From NCBI RefSeq assembly GCF_049274025.1, contig NZ_JBASRV010000010.1: 64,000 bases of DNA; one strand, written 5' to 3'. This document shows positions 44,082 through 51,996 of this stretch, piece by piece. The notes beneath the pieces were generated by a model. It was given only the letters and a program-made list of their open reading frames with translations, was not told where the DNA came from and did not search any database. Every line of letters starts with the position of its first letter. Position 1 is the stretch's first letter. Origin of the DNA: Miniphocaeibacter sp012841535. Lineage in GTDB: Bacteria > Bacillota > Clostridia > Tissierellales > Peptoniphilaceae. Made by a program: the position numbers and the translations under genes.

Positions 44082-44639
44082 ATGATATCAGCAGGAGATT
44101 TTAGAAAGGGTACTACTTTTGAGATGGATGGCGATGTTTGGCAAATTATAGATTTCCAACACGTTAAGCCAGGAAAAGGTGCTGCTTTTGTTAGAGCAAA
44201 AATTAAATCAGTAATGACTGGTGCTAATAAAGATATAACTTTTAACCCATCAGAAAAATATCAGGAAGCAAGAATAGAAACTAAGGAGATGCAATACTTA
44301 TATAACGATGGCTCTCTATACTATTTTATGGATCCAGTAAGTTATGAGCAAGTTCCAATAGATGCTGATGGAGTTTCAGATGCTATAGATTATATAAGAG
44401 AAAATGACAATGCAACAATTAAGTTCTATCAAGGAAGTCCTTTCTCTGTTGCTGCTCCAAATTTTGTAGAGTTAGAAGTAACTCATACAGAACCAGGGGT
44501 AAAAGGAGATACTGCAACAGGAGCAACTAAGCCTGCAACAGTGGAAACAGGTGCAACAGTATTAGTTCCTTTGTTTATTAATGAAGGAGATATAATAAAA
44601 ATAGATACAAGAACTAACGAATACTTATCAAGAGTATAA
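44082..44639 (+). CDS. efp: Translation elongation factor P
   Basis: This 185-residue protein has three beta-barrel domains: SAGDFRKGTTFEMDGDVWQI, the loop KPGKGAAFVRAK with the tip Lys32, and the closing GDIIKIDTRTNEYLSRV. It relieves stalling at proline runs. Lys32 is at the position modified in Bacillus; no modification genes are visible nearby. AGGAGG precedes the ATG. Confidence 0.97.
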   Translation: MISAGDFRKGTTFEMDGDVWQIIDFQHVKPGKGAAFVRAKIKSVMTGANKDITFNPSEKYQEARIETKEMQYLYNDGSLYYFMDPVSYEQVPIDADGVSDAIDYIRENDNATIKFYQGSPFSVAAPNFVELEVTHTEPGVKGDTATGATKPATVETGATVLVPLFINEGDIIKIDTRTNEYLSRV

Positions 44640-44656
44640 AAATTAGGAGGTTCAAA

Positions 44657-44947
44657 ATGGATAATATTTATGAAAATATTGCATATTTAAGAGGACTAGC
44701 TGAAGGAATATCCGTAGAAGAAGATGGCAAAACAGGTAAACTTCTATTAGGTATGATTGATGTATTAGATGATTTAGCAGAGGAAGTTGAAGCTTTATCA
44801 TATGATATTGAAGATGTTGAAGAATATTTAACATTTATGGATGATGATCTTTCAGATGTAGAAGAATGCTTATTTGAATATGATGACGACTATGATGATT
44901 ATGACGACTACGATGAATTCATAGAAGATGATGTACTTGAAGATTAA
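44657..44947 (+). CDS. CD1247-type acidic small protein
   Basis: This 96-residue protein begins NIYENIAYLRGLAEGISVEE, the CD1247 N-terminal domain found in many Clostridia-related genomes, often just after efp. The rest is extremely acidic, with a run of D and Y residues (about 75-90, YDDDYDDYDDYDEF). No membrane segment or cysteine is present. Function unknown. AGGAGG precedes the ATG, 17 bp after efp, so it is cotranscribed. Confidence 0.85.
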   Translation: MDNIYENIAYLRGLAEGISVEEDGKTGKLLLGMIDVLDDLAEEVEALSYDIEDVEEYLTFMDDDLSDVEECLFEYDDDYDDYDDYDEFIEDDVLED

Positions 44948-44954
44948 TAAAACT

Positions 44955-44979
44955 AGATGCTTTTAAAGCATCTTTTTTT
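44955..44979 (+). terminator. Terminator of efp and the acidic gene
   Basis: AGATGCTTT (44955-44963) and AAAGCATCT (44965-44973) pair around a tight turn, followed by seven T residues. Confidence 0.87.
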
Positions 44980-45022
44980 ATTGGAAATAATATAAAGGAA
45001 CCTTGTCAAAGATGGTGATAAT

Positions 45023-45238
45023 TTGAAAAATAGAATTAAGGATTTTAGAAAGGAATTAAAATTAAGTCAAGAAGAATTTGCAAAAGCTATTAGAGTTTCC
45101 AGACAAACTGTAAGCTCTATTGAAACTGGAAAATATAATCCATCATTGGAGTTAGCATTTATTATTGCAGATTTTTTTGGGAAAACCGTTGAAGAAGTTT
45201 TTATTCACGAAAGGGGTAAAAAATATGAAGAAGAATAA
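45023..45238 (+). CDS. Xre/Cro-type helix-turn-helix regulator
   Basis: This 71-residue single-domain repressor starts at TTG with GGTGAT 5 nt upstream. The helix-turn-helix is LSQEEFAKAIRVSRQTVSSIETGKYNPSLE, split here as FAKAIRV and SRQTVSSIETGKYNPSLE. It ends TVEEVFIHERGKKYEEE. It resembles the regulator at 3354-3560. The following membrane-protein gene overlaps its end by 14 nt but is broken, so the module may no longer work as a pair. Confidence 0.9.
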   Translation: MKNRIKDFRKELKLSQEEFAKAIRVSRQTVSSIETGKYNPSLELAFIIADFFGKTVEEVFIHERGKKYEEE

Positions 45239-45667
45239 TTTAATAATTGGTTTAACTTACCTATTACTGGGGATTTTGATACTTATTAGTACATTGTTTT
45301 ATACCGTTAAATTTCAGTCCATAATATTTGGTCTAGGATTTGCCTTTATAGCATCAGGCTTGGGGCGATTATTAGGTATATATATTGGACAACCAGTAAG
45401 AATATTAAAAAATATGAGGAAATAAGGGAGTTAAGAGAGATTGAGTTATAAGACGAAAGAAAAGAGAGTTTAAGGAATATATCGGGAAGATATACCTATA
45501 TAGTAGGGCTAATTATAGTATTTTTATCATTTATAGCTTCGACTATAATTTTAGTGTTAGACTTGATTAAAGGAATAGAAATTCTATGGGCCTACCTTAT
45601 AATTTATCTAATCTTTCAATATATTATAGGTTTAATAATTTTTAAAAAACTAGATAAAAAATATTAA
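45225..45667 (+). pseudogene. Frameshifted membrane-protein gene of the regulator module
   Basis: From the ATG at 45225 (AAAGGGG upstream) the frame reads MKKNNLIIGLTYLLLGILIL and stops at 45425 after 66 residues. Loss of one G in the run at 45362-45365 explains this. Restoring it gives GAIIRYIYWTTSKNIKKYEE, then REIEL, an in-frame TAA at 45449-45451, and DERKESLRNISGRYTYIVG to a natural stop at 45667. The rebuilt product of about 147 residues matches a family of regulator-linked membrane proteins in Firmicutes with a YFYW...KIELHDERKE...SGRY pattern. A frameshift plus a nonsense codon indicates true decay. Confidence 0.75.
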
Positions 45668-45691
45668 ACCAGATGAATTTTCATCTGGTTT
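45666..45691. terminator. Hairpin between the pseudogene and the nitroreductase gene
   Basis: AAACCAGATGAA (45666-45677) pairs perfectly with TTCATCTGGTTT (45680-45691). The T-rich flank is on the minus-strand side, so it mainly ends the leftward nitroreductase transcript. Confidence 0.8.
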
Positions 45692-45696
45692 AATTA

Positions 45697-46299
45697 TTAT
45701 TTAAATATTTTAATTCTATCGCCTATTGGATCAAACTCTTTTTCTCCTGCAGGGCTTAGTATTTCGCCAAATGGCATTTGAGCTACTAGTTCGAATTCTT
45801 CAGGAATATCCCACTTGGATTTTACTTCTTCATCTATTATTGGATTATAGTGTTGTAAATTTGCACCTACATTTTGTTCTGCAAGGCCTAGCCAAATTAA
45901 TATTTGTAATATTGCAGATGAATGTTGACTATATTGTGGGAATTTATCTGCATAAGAAGAAAAAGCTTCTTGAAGTTCTTTTACTTTATTTTTATTTTCA
46001 AAATATAAAATTGTTCCATAAGAGGCTTTAAAACCATCTATTTTTGCTTTAGTCCTAGAAAAGTCCCTGTCTGGACCCATTTTCTTTTTCAAGGTATTTT
46101 CGACAATATTCCAAAAATCGTCATGGTTTTCATTTAATAGGACTGCTATTTTACCAGTTTGGGAATTATATGCAGAAGGTGCATTTTTAACTATATCTGC
46201 TATTAAATCTAAAACTTCATCTTCTGAAATTGGTAAATTTTTTCCAAGTCCATAAATTGATCTTCTCTTTCTTTCTATTTCTAATAAATTGCTATTCAT
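45697..46299 (-). CDS. Nitroreductase-family flavoprotein
   Basis: This 200-residue protein has the family start ERKRRSIYGLGKNLPIS and the FMN-contact NAPSAYNSQTGKIAVL (about 38-53). A C-terminal IGDRIKIF ending follows QMPFGEILSPAG. This branch resembles the Frm2/HBN1-like oxidoreductases that reduce nitro or similar groups with NAD(P)H; the natural substrate is unknown. GGAGAT precedes the ATG. It is monocistronic and reads toward the pseudogene. The 46300-46472 stretch upstream is AT-rich, with no further element recognised. Confidence 0.85.
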   Translation of the reverse strand: MNSNLLEIERKRRSIYGLGKNLPISEDEVLDLIADIVKNAPSAYNSQTGKIAVLLNENHDDFWNIVENTLKKKMGPDRDFSRTKAKIDGFKASYGTILYFENKNKVKELQEAFSSYADKFPQYSQHSSAILQILIWLGLAEQNVGANLQHYNPIIDEEVKSKWDIPEEFELVAQMPFGEILSPAGEKEFDPIGDRIKIFK

Positions 46300-46472
46300 T
46301 TAAAATCTCCTTTAATTAGTATTTAGTATCATTTACATAAGTAAGTATACCCAGTTTAAAAAGTTTAAACACTAATTAGTAATATTTTATGTCTTATTAA
46401 CAGAAATTAATAAATTTAATTAAAAATAAAATCTGATTATTGTTTTATATTTATTAAATACTTAATAAAATA

Positions 46473-46501
46473 TTGACTAAATGGCTGATTTATGGTAAAT
46501 T
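46473..46501 (+). promoter_or_regulatory. rpmG-secE-nusG-rplKA promoter
   Basis: TTGACT (46473-46478) and TAAATT (46496-46501) with a 17-bp spacer, 56 bp before rpmG. Confidence 0.65.
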
Positions 46502-46557
46502 ATTCAAGTATGAATATGAGTAAAAACTCTGTTTAAATTTTTCTTAGGAGGTGCAAA

Positions 46558-46707
46558 ATGAGGGATAAGGTAGTTTTGGAATGTACTGTATGTAAAAATA
46601 GAAATTATGACACTATGAAAAATAAGAAAAACACAACAAACAGAATAGAACTAAAAAAATATTGTAAATTCTGTAAAAGTCATACTCTACACAAGGAAAC
46701 TAGATAG
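46558..46707 (+). CDS. rpmG: 50S ribosomal protein L33
   Basis: This small gene encodes 49 residues: MRDKVVLECTVCKNRNY at the start and ELKKYCKFCKSHTLHKETR at the end. Both CxxC pairs of the zinc-binding form are present. Cys-containing L33 can coexist with a Cys-free paralogue used under zinc shortage. AGGAGGTG precedes the ATG. The order rpmG-secE-nusG is the standard one. Confidence 0.95.
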   Translation: MRDKVVLECTVCKNRNYDTMKNKKNTTNRIELKKYCKFCKSHTLHKETR

Positions 46708-46726
46708 TTAGAAATGGAGGATCGAT

Positions 46727-46924
46727 ATGGCTCAACAAAAAAATGTTGCAAAGAAGAGCTTTGCAAAAGGTGTTATGTCAGAATGGAAAAAAATTATTTG
46801 GCCTACGCCTAAAGAAGTTTTAAATTACGCAATTGTAGTAGTTGTTGTATGTTTAATAGTTATTTTGTTAGTTTTTGGTTTAGATTCTGTTTTCCACTTC
46901 TTATATAAGCTAATTTCTAAATAA
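46727..46924 (+). CDS. secE: Preprotein translocase subunit SecE
   Basis: This 65-residue protein has the cytosolic amphipathic FAKGVMSEWKKIIWPTPKEV (about 13-32), the conserved SecE signature, and one membrane helix (about 36-58). It clamps SecY in the translocon. GGAGGATCG lies before the ATG, 19 bp after rpmG. The length is typical for Gram-positive SecE. Confidence 0.96.
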   Translation: MAQQKNVAKKSFAKGVMSEWKKIIWPTPKEVLNYAIVVVVVCLIVILLVFGLDSVFHFLYKLISK

Positions 46925-46964
46925 GAATTAAGATTAAAGAGAAGTAGGGAAGGAGGCCTTTACT

Positions 46965-47516
46965 ATGACAGAGCAAAATAATGATATACAAGATAGAGCG
47001 AAGGACGCTAAATGGTATGTCGTTCATACTTATTCAGGACATGAGAATAAGGTAAAAGCAAACATAGAAAAAATGGTAGAAAATAGAGGATACGTTGACG
47101 ATATCTTTGAGGTAATGGTACCAACAGAAGAATATGTATCGGTAGTAGGTGGCGTAAAAAAGACAAAAGAGAGAAAACTCTTCCCAGGATATGTTTTTAT
47201 AAAAATGATAATCAATGATATTTCTTGGTATTTAGTTAGAAATACTAGAGGTGTTACTGGTTTCGTTGGTCCAGGTTCAAAACCTGTTCCATTGACTGAT
47301 AGAGAAATGAGAGATTTTGGTGTTGAAAATATTACAATGCCGGATTTAGATGTAGAAGTTGGGGACTCAATAAAAATTGTTTCCGGAGCTTTTAAGGATT
47401 TCGTTGGATCAGTTGAAGAAATTAACGTTGAAAAAAGAAAAGTTAAGGCATTTGTTTCAATTTTTGGAAGAGATACAAGTGTTGAAGTTGACTTTGATGA
47501 CGTTGAAAAAATATAA
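46965..47516 (+). CDS. nusG: Transcription termination/antitermination protein NusG
   Basis: This 183-residue protein has an NGN domain starting AKWYVVHTYSGHENKVKANI, with LFPGYVFIKM and TPGVTGFVG-like TRGVTGFVGPGSKPVPL. A C-terminal KOW domain (about 130-183) has IVSGAFKDFVGSVEEIN. It binds RNA polymerase and links it to the ribosome or Rho. GGAGGCC precedes the ATG. It lies between secE and rplK as usual. Confidence 0.97.
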   Translation: MTEQNNDIQDRAKDAKWYVVHTYSGHENKVKANIEKMVENRGYVDDIFEVMVPTEEYVSVVGGVKKTKERKLFPGYVFIKMIINDISWYLVRNTRGVTGFVGPGSKPVPLTDREMRDFGVENITMPDLDVEVGDSIKIVSGAFKDFVGSVEEINVEKRKVKAFVSIFGRDTSVEVDFDDVEKI

Positions 47517-47556
47517 ATTTGAATATAATTGAAATAATTCGTTCGATATAGATTCA

Positions 47557-47585
47557 AGTGGGAGGGGGAACCCGCCAAACCACAT
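47557..47585 (+). promoter_or_regulatory. L1-type mRNA element before rplK
   Basis: AGTGGGAGGGGGAACCC at its start and CCAC at 47580-47583 form a closing GTGG/CCAC stem with an inner GGG/CCC pair. This resembles the L1-binding site that mimics its 23S rRNA target. A related element lies before rplA. Confidence 0.6.
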
Positions 47586-47605
47586 TAGTTTTAAGGAGGA
47601 CTATA

Positions 47606-48031
47606 ATGGCAAAAAAAGTTCAAGCAATAGTAAAATTACAAATTCCAGCTGGAAAGGCAACTCCAGCTCCACCAGTAGGTACTGCATTAGGACCTCATGG
47701 TGTTAATATAATGCAATTTACAAAGGAGTTTAACGCTAAAACTGCTGACCAAGCAGGTATGATAATACCAGTAGTTTTAACAGTTTATCAAGATAGATCT
47801 TTTACATTTATAACTAAAACTCCACCAGTTCCAGTTTTAATAAAGAAAGAATTAAATCTAGATAAAGCATCTGGAGAACCTAATAAAACAAAAGTTGGAA
47901 ACTTAACTAAAGAACAAGTTAAGAAAATTGCAGAAATAAAAATGCCAGATTTAAATGCAGCATCTGTAGAAGCTGCTATGGAAATGGTAGCTGGTACAGC
48001 TAGAAGTATGGGTATAACAGTAGAAGAATAA
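47606..48031 (+). CDS. rplK: 50S ribosomal protein L11
   Basis: The start is the ATG at 47606 (141 residues) after AAGGAGGA; the longer open frame upstream runs through the untranslated L1-type element. L11 marks are KKVQAIVKLQIPAGKATPAP, VGTALGPHGVNIMQF and a C-terminal GTARSMGITVEE. It forms the GTPase-associated centre with 23S rRNA and is the site of stringent-response sensing. Confidence 0.97.
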   Translation: MAKKVQAIVKLQIPAGKATPAPPVGTALGPHGVNIMQFTKEFNAKTADQAGMIIPVVLTVYQDRSFTFITKTPPVPVLIKKELNLDKASGEPNKTKVGNLTKEQVKKIAEIKMPDLNAASVEAAMEMVAGTARSMGITVEE

Positions 48032-48035
48032 AATT

Positions 48036-48064
48036 AGTGGGAGAAAAATTTCGATAATACCACA
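48036..48064 (+). promoter_or_regulatory. L1-type mRNA element before rplA
   Basis: AGTGGGAG at 48036-48043 and ACCAC at 48059-48063 frame an ATTT-centred loop, much like the element before rplK. It directly precedes the rplA ribosome site, where bound L1 could block translation. Confidence 0.55.
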
Positions 48065-48076
48065 AGGAGGTTCATA

Positions 48077-48781
48077 ATGGCAAAAAGAGGAAAAAAATAC
48101 CAAGACAGTGTTAAATTAATAGATAAAACTAAAGCTTATGATTTAGGTGAAGGAATAGACTTAGTTTTAGAAACAGCTAAGGCTAAATTTGATGAAACAG
48201 TTGAATTACACGTAAAACTAGGAGTAGATTCTAGACATGCGGACCAACAAGTAAGAGGAGCTATGGTTTTACCTCATGGTACAGGTAAGGCTTTAAAGGT
48301 TGTAGTTTTTGCAAAAGGCGACAAAGTAGCAGAAGCAGAAGCAGCAGGAGCTGACTATGTTGGTGGAGAAGATTTAGTAACTAAAATTCAAACAGAAAAC
48401 TGGTTTGATTTTGATGTTGCAGTAGCAACTCCAGATATGATGGGTGTTGTAGGTAAAATTGGTCGTTTATTAGGACCTAAAGGATTAATGCCTAACCCTA
48501 AATCCGGAACAGTTACTTTTGATGTAGCTGACGCTATAAAAGATATTAAGGCTGGTAAAGTAGAATATAGAGTTGACAAGGCTAATATTATACATTCTCC
48601 AGTTGGTAAAGTTTCTTTTGGTAAAGAAAAATTATCAGAAAATATTAATGCTTTAATGGGAGCTATTATTAAAGCAAAACCTGCATCAGCAAAAGGTAAA
48701 TATTTAAGATCAGTTTCTATTTCTTCAACAATGGGACCTGGAATAAAATTAAATTCAGCTAAGTTCACTACAGAAGCTTAA
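48077..48781 (+). CDS. rplA: 50S ribosomal protein L1
   Basis: This 234-residue protein has KRGKKYQDSVKLIDKTKAYD at the start. The L1 signature lies in GKIGRLLGPKGLMPNPKSGT (about 128-150), with FIRSVSI-like YLRSVSISSTMGPGIK near the end. It forms the mobile L1 stalk, assists tRNA release and represses its own operon through mRNA mimicry. AAGGAGG precedes the ATG. A terminator follows directly; rplJ and rplL do not. Confidence 0.97.
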   Translation: MAKRGKKYQDSVKLIDKTKAYDLGEGIDLVLETAKAKFDETVELHVKLGVDSRHADQQVRGAMVLPHGTGKALKVVVFAKGDKVAEAEAAGADYVGGEDLVTKIQTENWFDFDVAVATPDMMGVVGKIGRLLGPKGLMPNPKSGTVTFDVADAIKDIKAGKVEYRVDKANIIHSPVGKVSFGKEKLSENINALMGAIIKAKPASAKGKYLRSVSISSTMGPGIKLNSAKFTTEA

Positions 48782-48792
48782 TTTTAATACTT

Positions 48793-48824
48793 GCAGATAG
48801 GGGAATATACCTATCTGCTTTTTT
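48793..48824 (+). terminator. rplA terminator
   Basis: GCAGATAGG (48793-48801) pairs with CCTATCTGC (48810-48818) around an 8-nt loop, then six T residues. Between here and 49033 no gene or clear element is seen beyond AT-rich sequence and a TATAAT near 49003. Confidence 0.9.
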
Positions 48825-49033
48825 ATTGCTTTTAAAGATGAAAATATATATTAATGGTATAAACTCTATAATATTGTAAAATTCTTGTAAATTATTGACT
48901 TATGCAATATTATTTAAGGGTAGGTTTTTTTATTTTTAAAAAAAGTTCTTATAAATTACATACTAAACAACTGTCCTATGTATTCAATAATAAATTATAG
49001 TATAATATAAATATAATCGGAGGAGAAAATTCA

Positions 49034-49657
49034 TTGTTTATTACATTTGAAGGACCAGATGGTTCAGGCAAAACGACTATTATTAATATGGTTTATAATA
49101 GCCTTGTAGAAAAAGGATACAATATAATAAAAACTAGAGAGCCAGGTGGAACAGCAATTTCTGAAAAATTAAGGGAAATTATATTAGATAAAAATAATAA
49201 GGAATTAACCTATAGAACTGAGGCCTTATTATATGCTGCATCAAGGGCTCAATTAGTTGAAGAAGTAATTTTTCCAAATTTACAAAAGGGTAATATTATA
49301 TTATCTGATAGATATGTTTTGTCTAGCTTAGCCTATCAAGGAGCTGGAAGAAAATTAGGTATAGAGGAAATTTACGAAATAAATAAATTTGCTACAAATG
49401 ATTTAAAGCCAGATCTAGTACTTTTTTTCAAAGTTGATCCAATAACTACTCTAAAAAGGAAAAATGCTTTATTTGAAGCAGATAGAATGGAACTAGAGAA
49501 TGAAAGTTTTCATTCTCGGGTATATAAAGGATATATGGATATATTTGAAAAGTATCATGAAAATGATAATTTTATAGAAATTGATGCTACTAAGAGCATT
49601 GAGGAAGTTTTTTCAAATTGTTTAAATATTATTCTTGAAAGGATTAGGAGGAAGTAA
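49034..49657 (+). CDS. tmk: Thymidylate kinase
   Basis: This 207-residue kinase starts at TTG after GGAGGAG. It has the P-loop FEGPDGSGKTT (about 4-14), the DRX motif region TREPGGTAISEKLRE and SDRYVLSSLAYQGAGR. It phosphorylates dTMP to dTDP. It overlaps the next gene by one base and heads a tmk-darA-holB-ricT cluster like that of Bacillus. Confidence 0.96.
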   Translation: MFITFEGPDGSGKTTIINMVYNSLVEKGYNIIKTREPGGTAISEKLREIILDKNNKELTYRTEALLYAASRAQLVEEVIFPNLQKGNIILSDRYVLSSLAYQGAGRKLGIEEIYEINKFATNDLKPDLVLFFKVDPITTLKRKNALFEADRMELENESFHSRVYKGYMDIFEKYHENDNFIEIDATKSIEEVFSNCLNIILERIRRK

Positions 49658-49983
49658 TGAAATTAATTATAGCAATAGTTCAAGATCAAGATTTATATTT
49701 ACTAAGAGAAGATTTAGCTAAGAATAATTTTAGAATGACAAAATTATCTTCTTCAGGTGGTTTTTTAAAAATTGGTAATAGCACCCTTTTAATTGGTGTT
49801 GAAGATGAAAGAGTAGAAGAATGCTTAAAAATAATAGAAGAGGATTGCAAGGCTAGAACAGCGGATTCATCATTGTTAAATATAACAATGCCTACAGATT
49901 CCTATATGCCATATCCTGTTGAAGTAACTATTGGTGGTGCAACAGTCTTTATTTTAGATGTTGAAGAATATCATAGATTTTAG
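49657..49983 (+). CDS. darA: Cyclic-di-AMP receptor DarA (PstA)
   Basis: This 108-residue PII-like protein has the ligand-site residues reported for PstA/DarA in register: Arg26, Thr28, Gly35, Phe36, Leu37, Asn41 and Gly47 within FRMTKLSSSGGFLKIGNSTL. It has a B-loop region at about 68-90. It binds cyclic di-AMP as a trimer; its downstream partner is unknown. AGGAGGAAG precedes the ATG. Position after tmk matches Bacillus yaaQ. Confidence 0.93.
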   Translation: MKLIIAIVQDQDLYLLREDLAKNNFRMTKLSSSGGFLKIGNSTLLIGVEDERVEECLKIIEEDCKARTADSSLLNITMPTDSYMPYPVEVTIGGATVFILDVEEYHRF

Positions 49984-49991
49984 GTGATTAT

Positions 49992-50270
49992 ATGAAATTT
50001 ATTGTAGCTATAGTTGAAGATGATATATCTCATGATATAACAAAATTACTGGCAGTTAAAAAAATTAGATGTACAAAAATATCCTCTACTGGAGGTGCTT
50101 TAAAAAAAGGAAATTCAACTTTAATTATTGGATTTAAAGATGAACAATTAAATGAGATTTTAAAGACTTTTAAAGAGATTAGCGAAAATAGACTTAAGGA
50201 ACCAGATGACAAAAAATCTTATAATGCAAATATTTTTGTATTGAATATGGAAAAAAGTGAGAGCTTTTAA
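49992..50270 (+). CDS. Second DarA-like PII-fold protein, shortened
   Basis: This 92-residue protein aligns with DarA over its whole length: IRCTKISSTGGALKKGNSTL keeps Arg26, Thr28, Gly35, Leu37, Asn41 and Gly47, but Phe36 is Ala. The segment that forms the B-loop is about 15 residues shorter. AGGTGAT precedes the ATG, 8 bp after darA, and its stop overlaps holB by one base. It occupies the place of yaaR in Bacillus. It could form mixed trimers with DarA or bind another ligand; both ideas are inference. Confidence 0.85.
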   Translation: MKFIVAIVEDDISHDITKLLAVKKIRCTKISSTGGALKKGNSTLIIGFKDEQLNEILKTFKEISENRLKEPDDKKSYNANIFVLNMEKSESF

Positions 50271-51118
50271 TGGCTTTAAAAAATAGAATATTAAGGGAGC
50301 AATTGTCTAATAATAGAGTTTCTCATGCTTATCTTTTTGTTTCCAGTTCTGAAAGTATCTTAGAAGAGGAAACTAAGGCCTTTATATACGAATTATTAGG
50401 TAAAGAATTAGGAGAAAAATATTTATCGGGGAATTATGTGGATTTTTTAGAAATATTACCGGATAATAAAAATATAAAAATTGCAGATATTAGAAATCTT
50501 ATAAAGTTTTTAAGTACTAGTCCAGTTGAAGGAAAATACAAGCTGGTCTTAATTAAAAATGCAGAATTTTTTAGAAAAGAATCCGCAAATGCCTTATTGA
50601 AAATTTTAGAGGAACCACCAGAATATGGAAAGTTAATTTTAACTACAAATAACGAAGAACAAATTATTAAGACTATTATTTCAAGGTGCCAAGTTGTAAA
50701 CTTAGAAAATGAACTACAGGTCTATGGTGGAAGTAATAGGGAATTAAATAATATACTAATTAATAGTATAAATAGAGAATTATTAGAACTAGCAAGATCG
50801 AGGGATTATTTTAATGAAAATAAAAATGATTCTGATGAAATTTATACCTATTTTTATAATTTCTTTCATGATTTATTGATTTATAAAAATACAGGGGATA
50901 TTGAAGAGCTTATATATAAAGACAATAAAGATATATATAACAAGATTAATGTTTTTAATAATGAAAATATATTAAAAATTTTAGATAAGGTTTTGGAAAT
51001 TAAAAATAATTTTAAAATTAATGTAAATTTTCAGCTCTCAAATGAAGAGCTTTTATTATATATAATGGAGGAACAAAATGGTCGAAGTAGTAGGAATACG
51101 CTTCAAAAAAGCAGGTAA
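50270..51118 (+). CDS. holB: DNA polymerase III delta-prime subunit
   Basis: This 282-residue clamp-loader subunit has RVSHAYLFVSS near residue 17, VEGKYKLVLIKNAEFFRKES and NALLKILEEPPEYGKLILTT (about 108-127), and the sensor TIISRCQVVNL. The usual zinc-binding Cys cluster and the P-loop are absent, as in many Firmicute delta-prime proteins. It overlaps ricT by 41 nt. Position in the cluster supports holB over dnaX. Confidence 0.92.
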   Translation: MALKNRILREQLSNNRVSHAYLFVSSSESILEEETKAFIYELLGKELGEKYLSGNYVDFLEILPDNKNIKIADIRNLIKFLSTSPVEGKYKLVLIKNAEFFRKESANALLKILEEPPEYGKLILTTNNEEQIIKTIISRCQVVNLENELQVYGGSNRELNNILINSINRELLELARSRDYFNENKNDSDEIYTYFYNFFHDLLIYKNTGDIEELIYKDNKDIYNKINVFNNENILKILDKVLEIKNNFKINVNFQLSNEELLLYIMEEQNGRSSRNTLQKSR

Positions 51119-51926
51119 GATATACTATTTTAGTCCAAATGGATTTAATATAGAAGAAGGTCATGATGTAATAGTTGAAACTGCTAGAGGAATTGAATTT
51201 GGAAAAGCAATTGGGAATATTAAAACAATAGAAGAAACCGACTTAGTATCTGATTTAAAACCGGTTATTCGTATTGCCGATGAAGCTGATAAATATATAA
51301 ATAAGGAAAATAAGAAAAAAGCTAAAGATGCGTTGGATATATGTGAAATAAAGGCAAAAGAACATAATCTTAATATGAAGTTTGTAGACTGTGAATATAC
51401 TTTTGACAATAATAAGGTTATTTTTTATTTCACTTCAGATGATAGAATTGATTTTAGGGAATTAGTAAGGGATTTAGCAAGTATTTTTAAAACAAGAATA
51501 GAATTACGCCAAATAGGAGTAAGGGATCATGCAAAATTAATTGGAGGTCTTGGTTCCTGTGGGCAAACCTGCTGTTGTAGTAGGTTTTTAAGTGAATTCA
51601 CTCCTGTATCTATTAAAATGGCTAAAGATCAGTCTATTTCCTTAAATCCGACAAAAATTTCCGGACTTTGTGGAAGATTAATGTGTTGTTTAAAGTATGA
51701 ACAAGAAGGCTATGAAGAAGGATTAAAGAAGCTTCCTAAAATAGGTACAACTGTTAATACTCCAGAAGGAGAAGGAAAGGTATATGATATTGATGTATTA
51801 ACAGAAATAGTTAAGGTAAAAATATTAACAGAAGATGATATTGAAGAGTTAAAATGCTTTTATGCTGAAGATATTATAAGAAGTCAATGTAGTAATTGTT
51901 CAAACAAATGTGACGGGGATTATTGA
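51078..51926 (+). CDS. ricT: PSP1-domain protein RicT (YaaT)
   Basis: This 282-residue protein has the PSP1 core and the cysteine-rich GGLGSCGQTCCCSRFL (about 156) and GLCGRLMCCLKYE (about 195), with further Cys pairs near the end (CSNCSNKC). In Bacillus RicT joins RicA and RicF, carries iron-sulfur clusters and promotes mRNA processing by RNase Y. GGAGGAA precedes the ATG inside holB. A ferredoxin gene follows 70 bp later. Confidence 0.94.
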   Translation: MVEVVGIRFKKAGKIYYFSPNGFNIEEGHDVIVETARGIEFGKAIGNIKTIEETDLVSDLKPVIRIADEADKYINKENKKKAKDALDICEIKAKEHNLNMKFVDCEYTFDNNKVIFYFTSDDRIDFRELVRDLASIFKTRIELRQIGVRDHAKLIGGLGSCGQTCCCSRFLSEFTPVSIKMAKDQSISLNPTKISGLCGRLMCCLKYEQEGYEEGLKKLPKIGTTVNTPEGEGKVYDIDVLTEIVKVKILTEDDIEELKCFYAEDIIRSQCSNCSNKCDGDY

Positions 51927-51996
51927 TTTTAAAATTGTTATATGGCATAATGTTTTTAGATATTAAGATATCTAATAATTAAAGGGGGTATTTATA

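Noticed and set aside
45225..45425. A separate 66-residue membrane protein gene
   Set aside because: The downstream sequence continues the same protein in another frame after a G-run, so this is the front part of a pseudogene.
47030..47578. 182-codon minus-strand frame opposite nusG
   Set aside because: It is a shadow of nusG and the rplK leader; no ribosome site and a composition unlike the neighbours.
47558..47605. N-terminal extension of L11
   Set aside because: It translates the untranslated L1-type element; L11 begins at the ATG at 47606 with AAGGAGGA before it.
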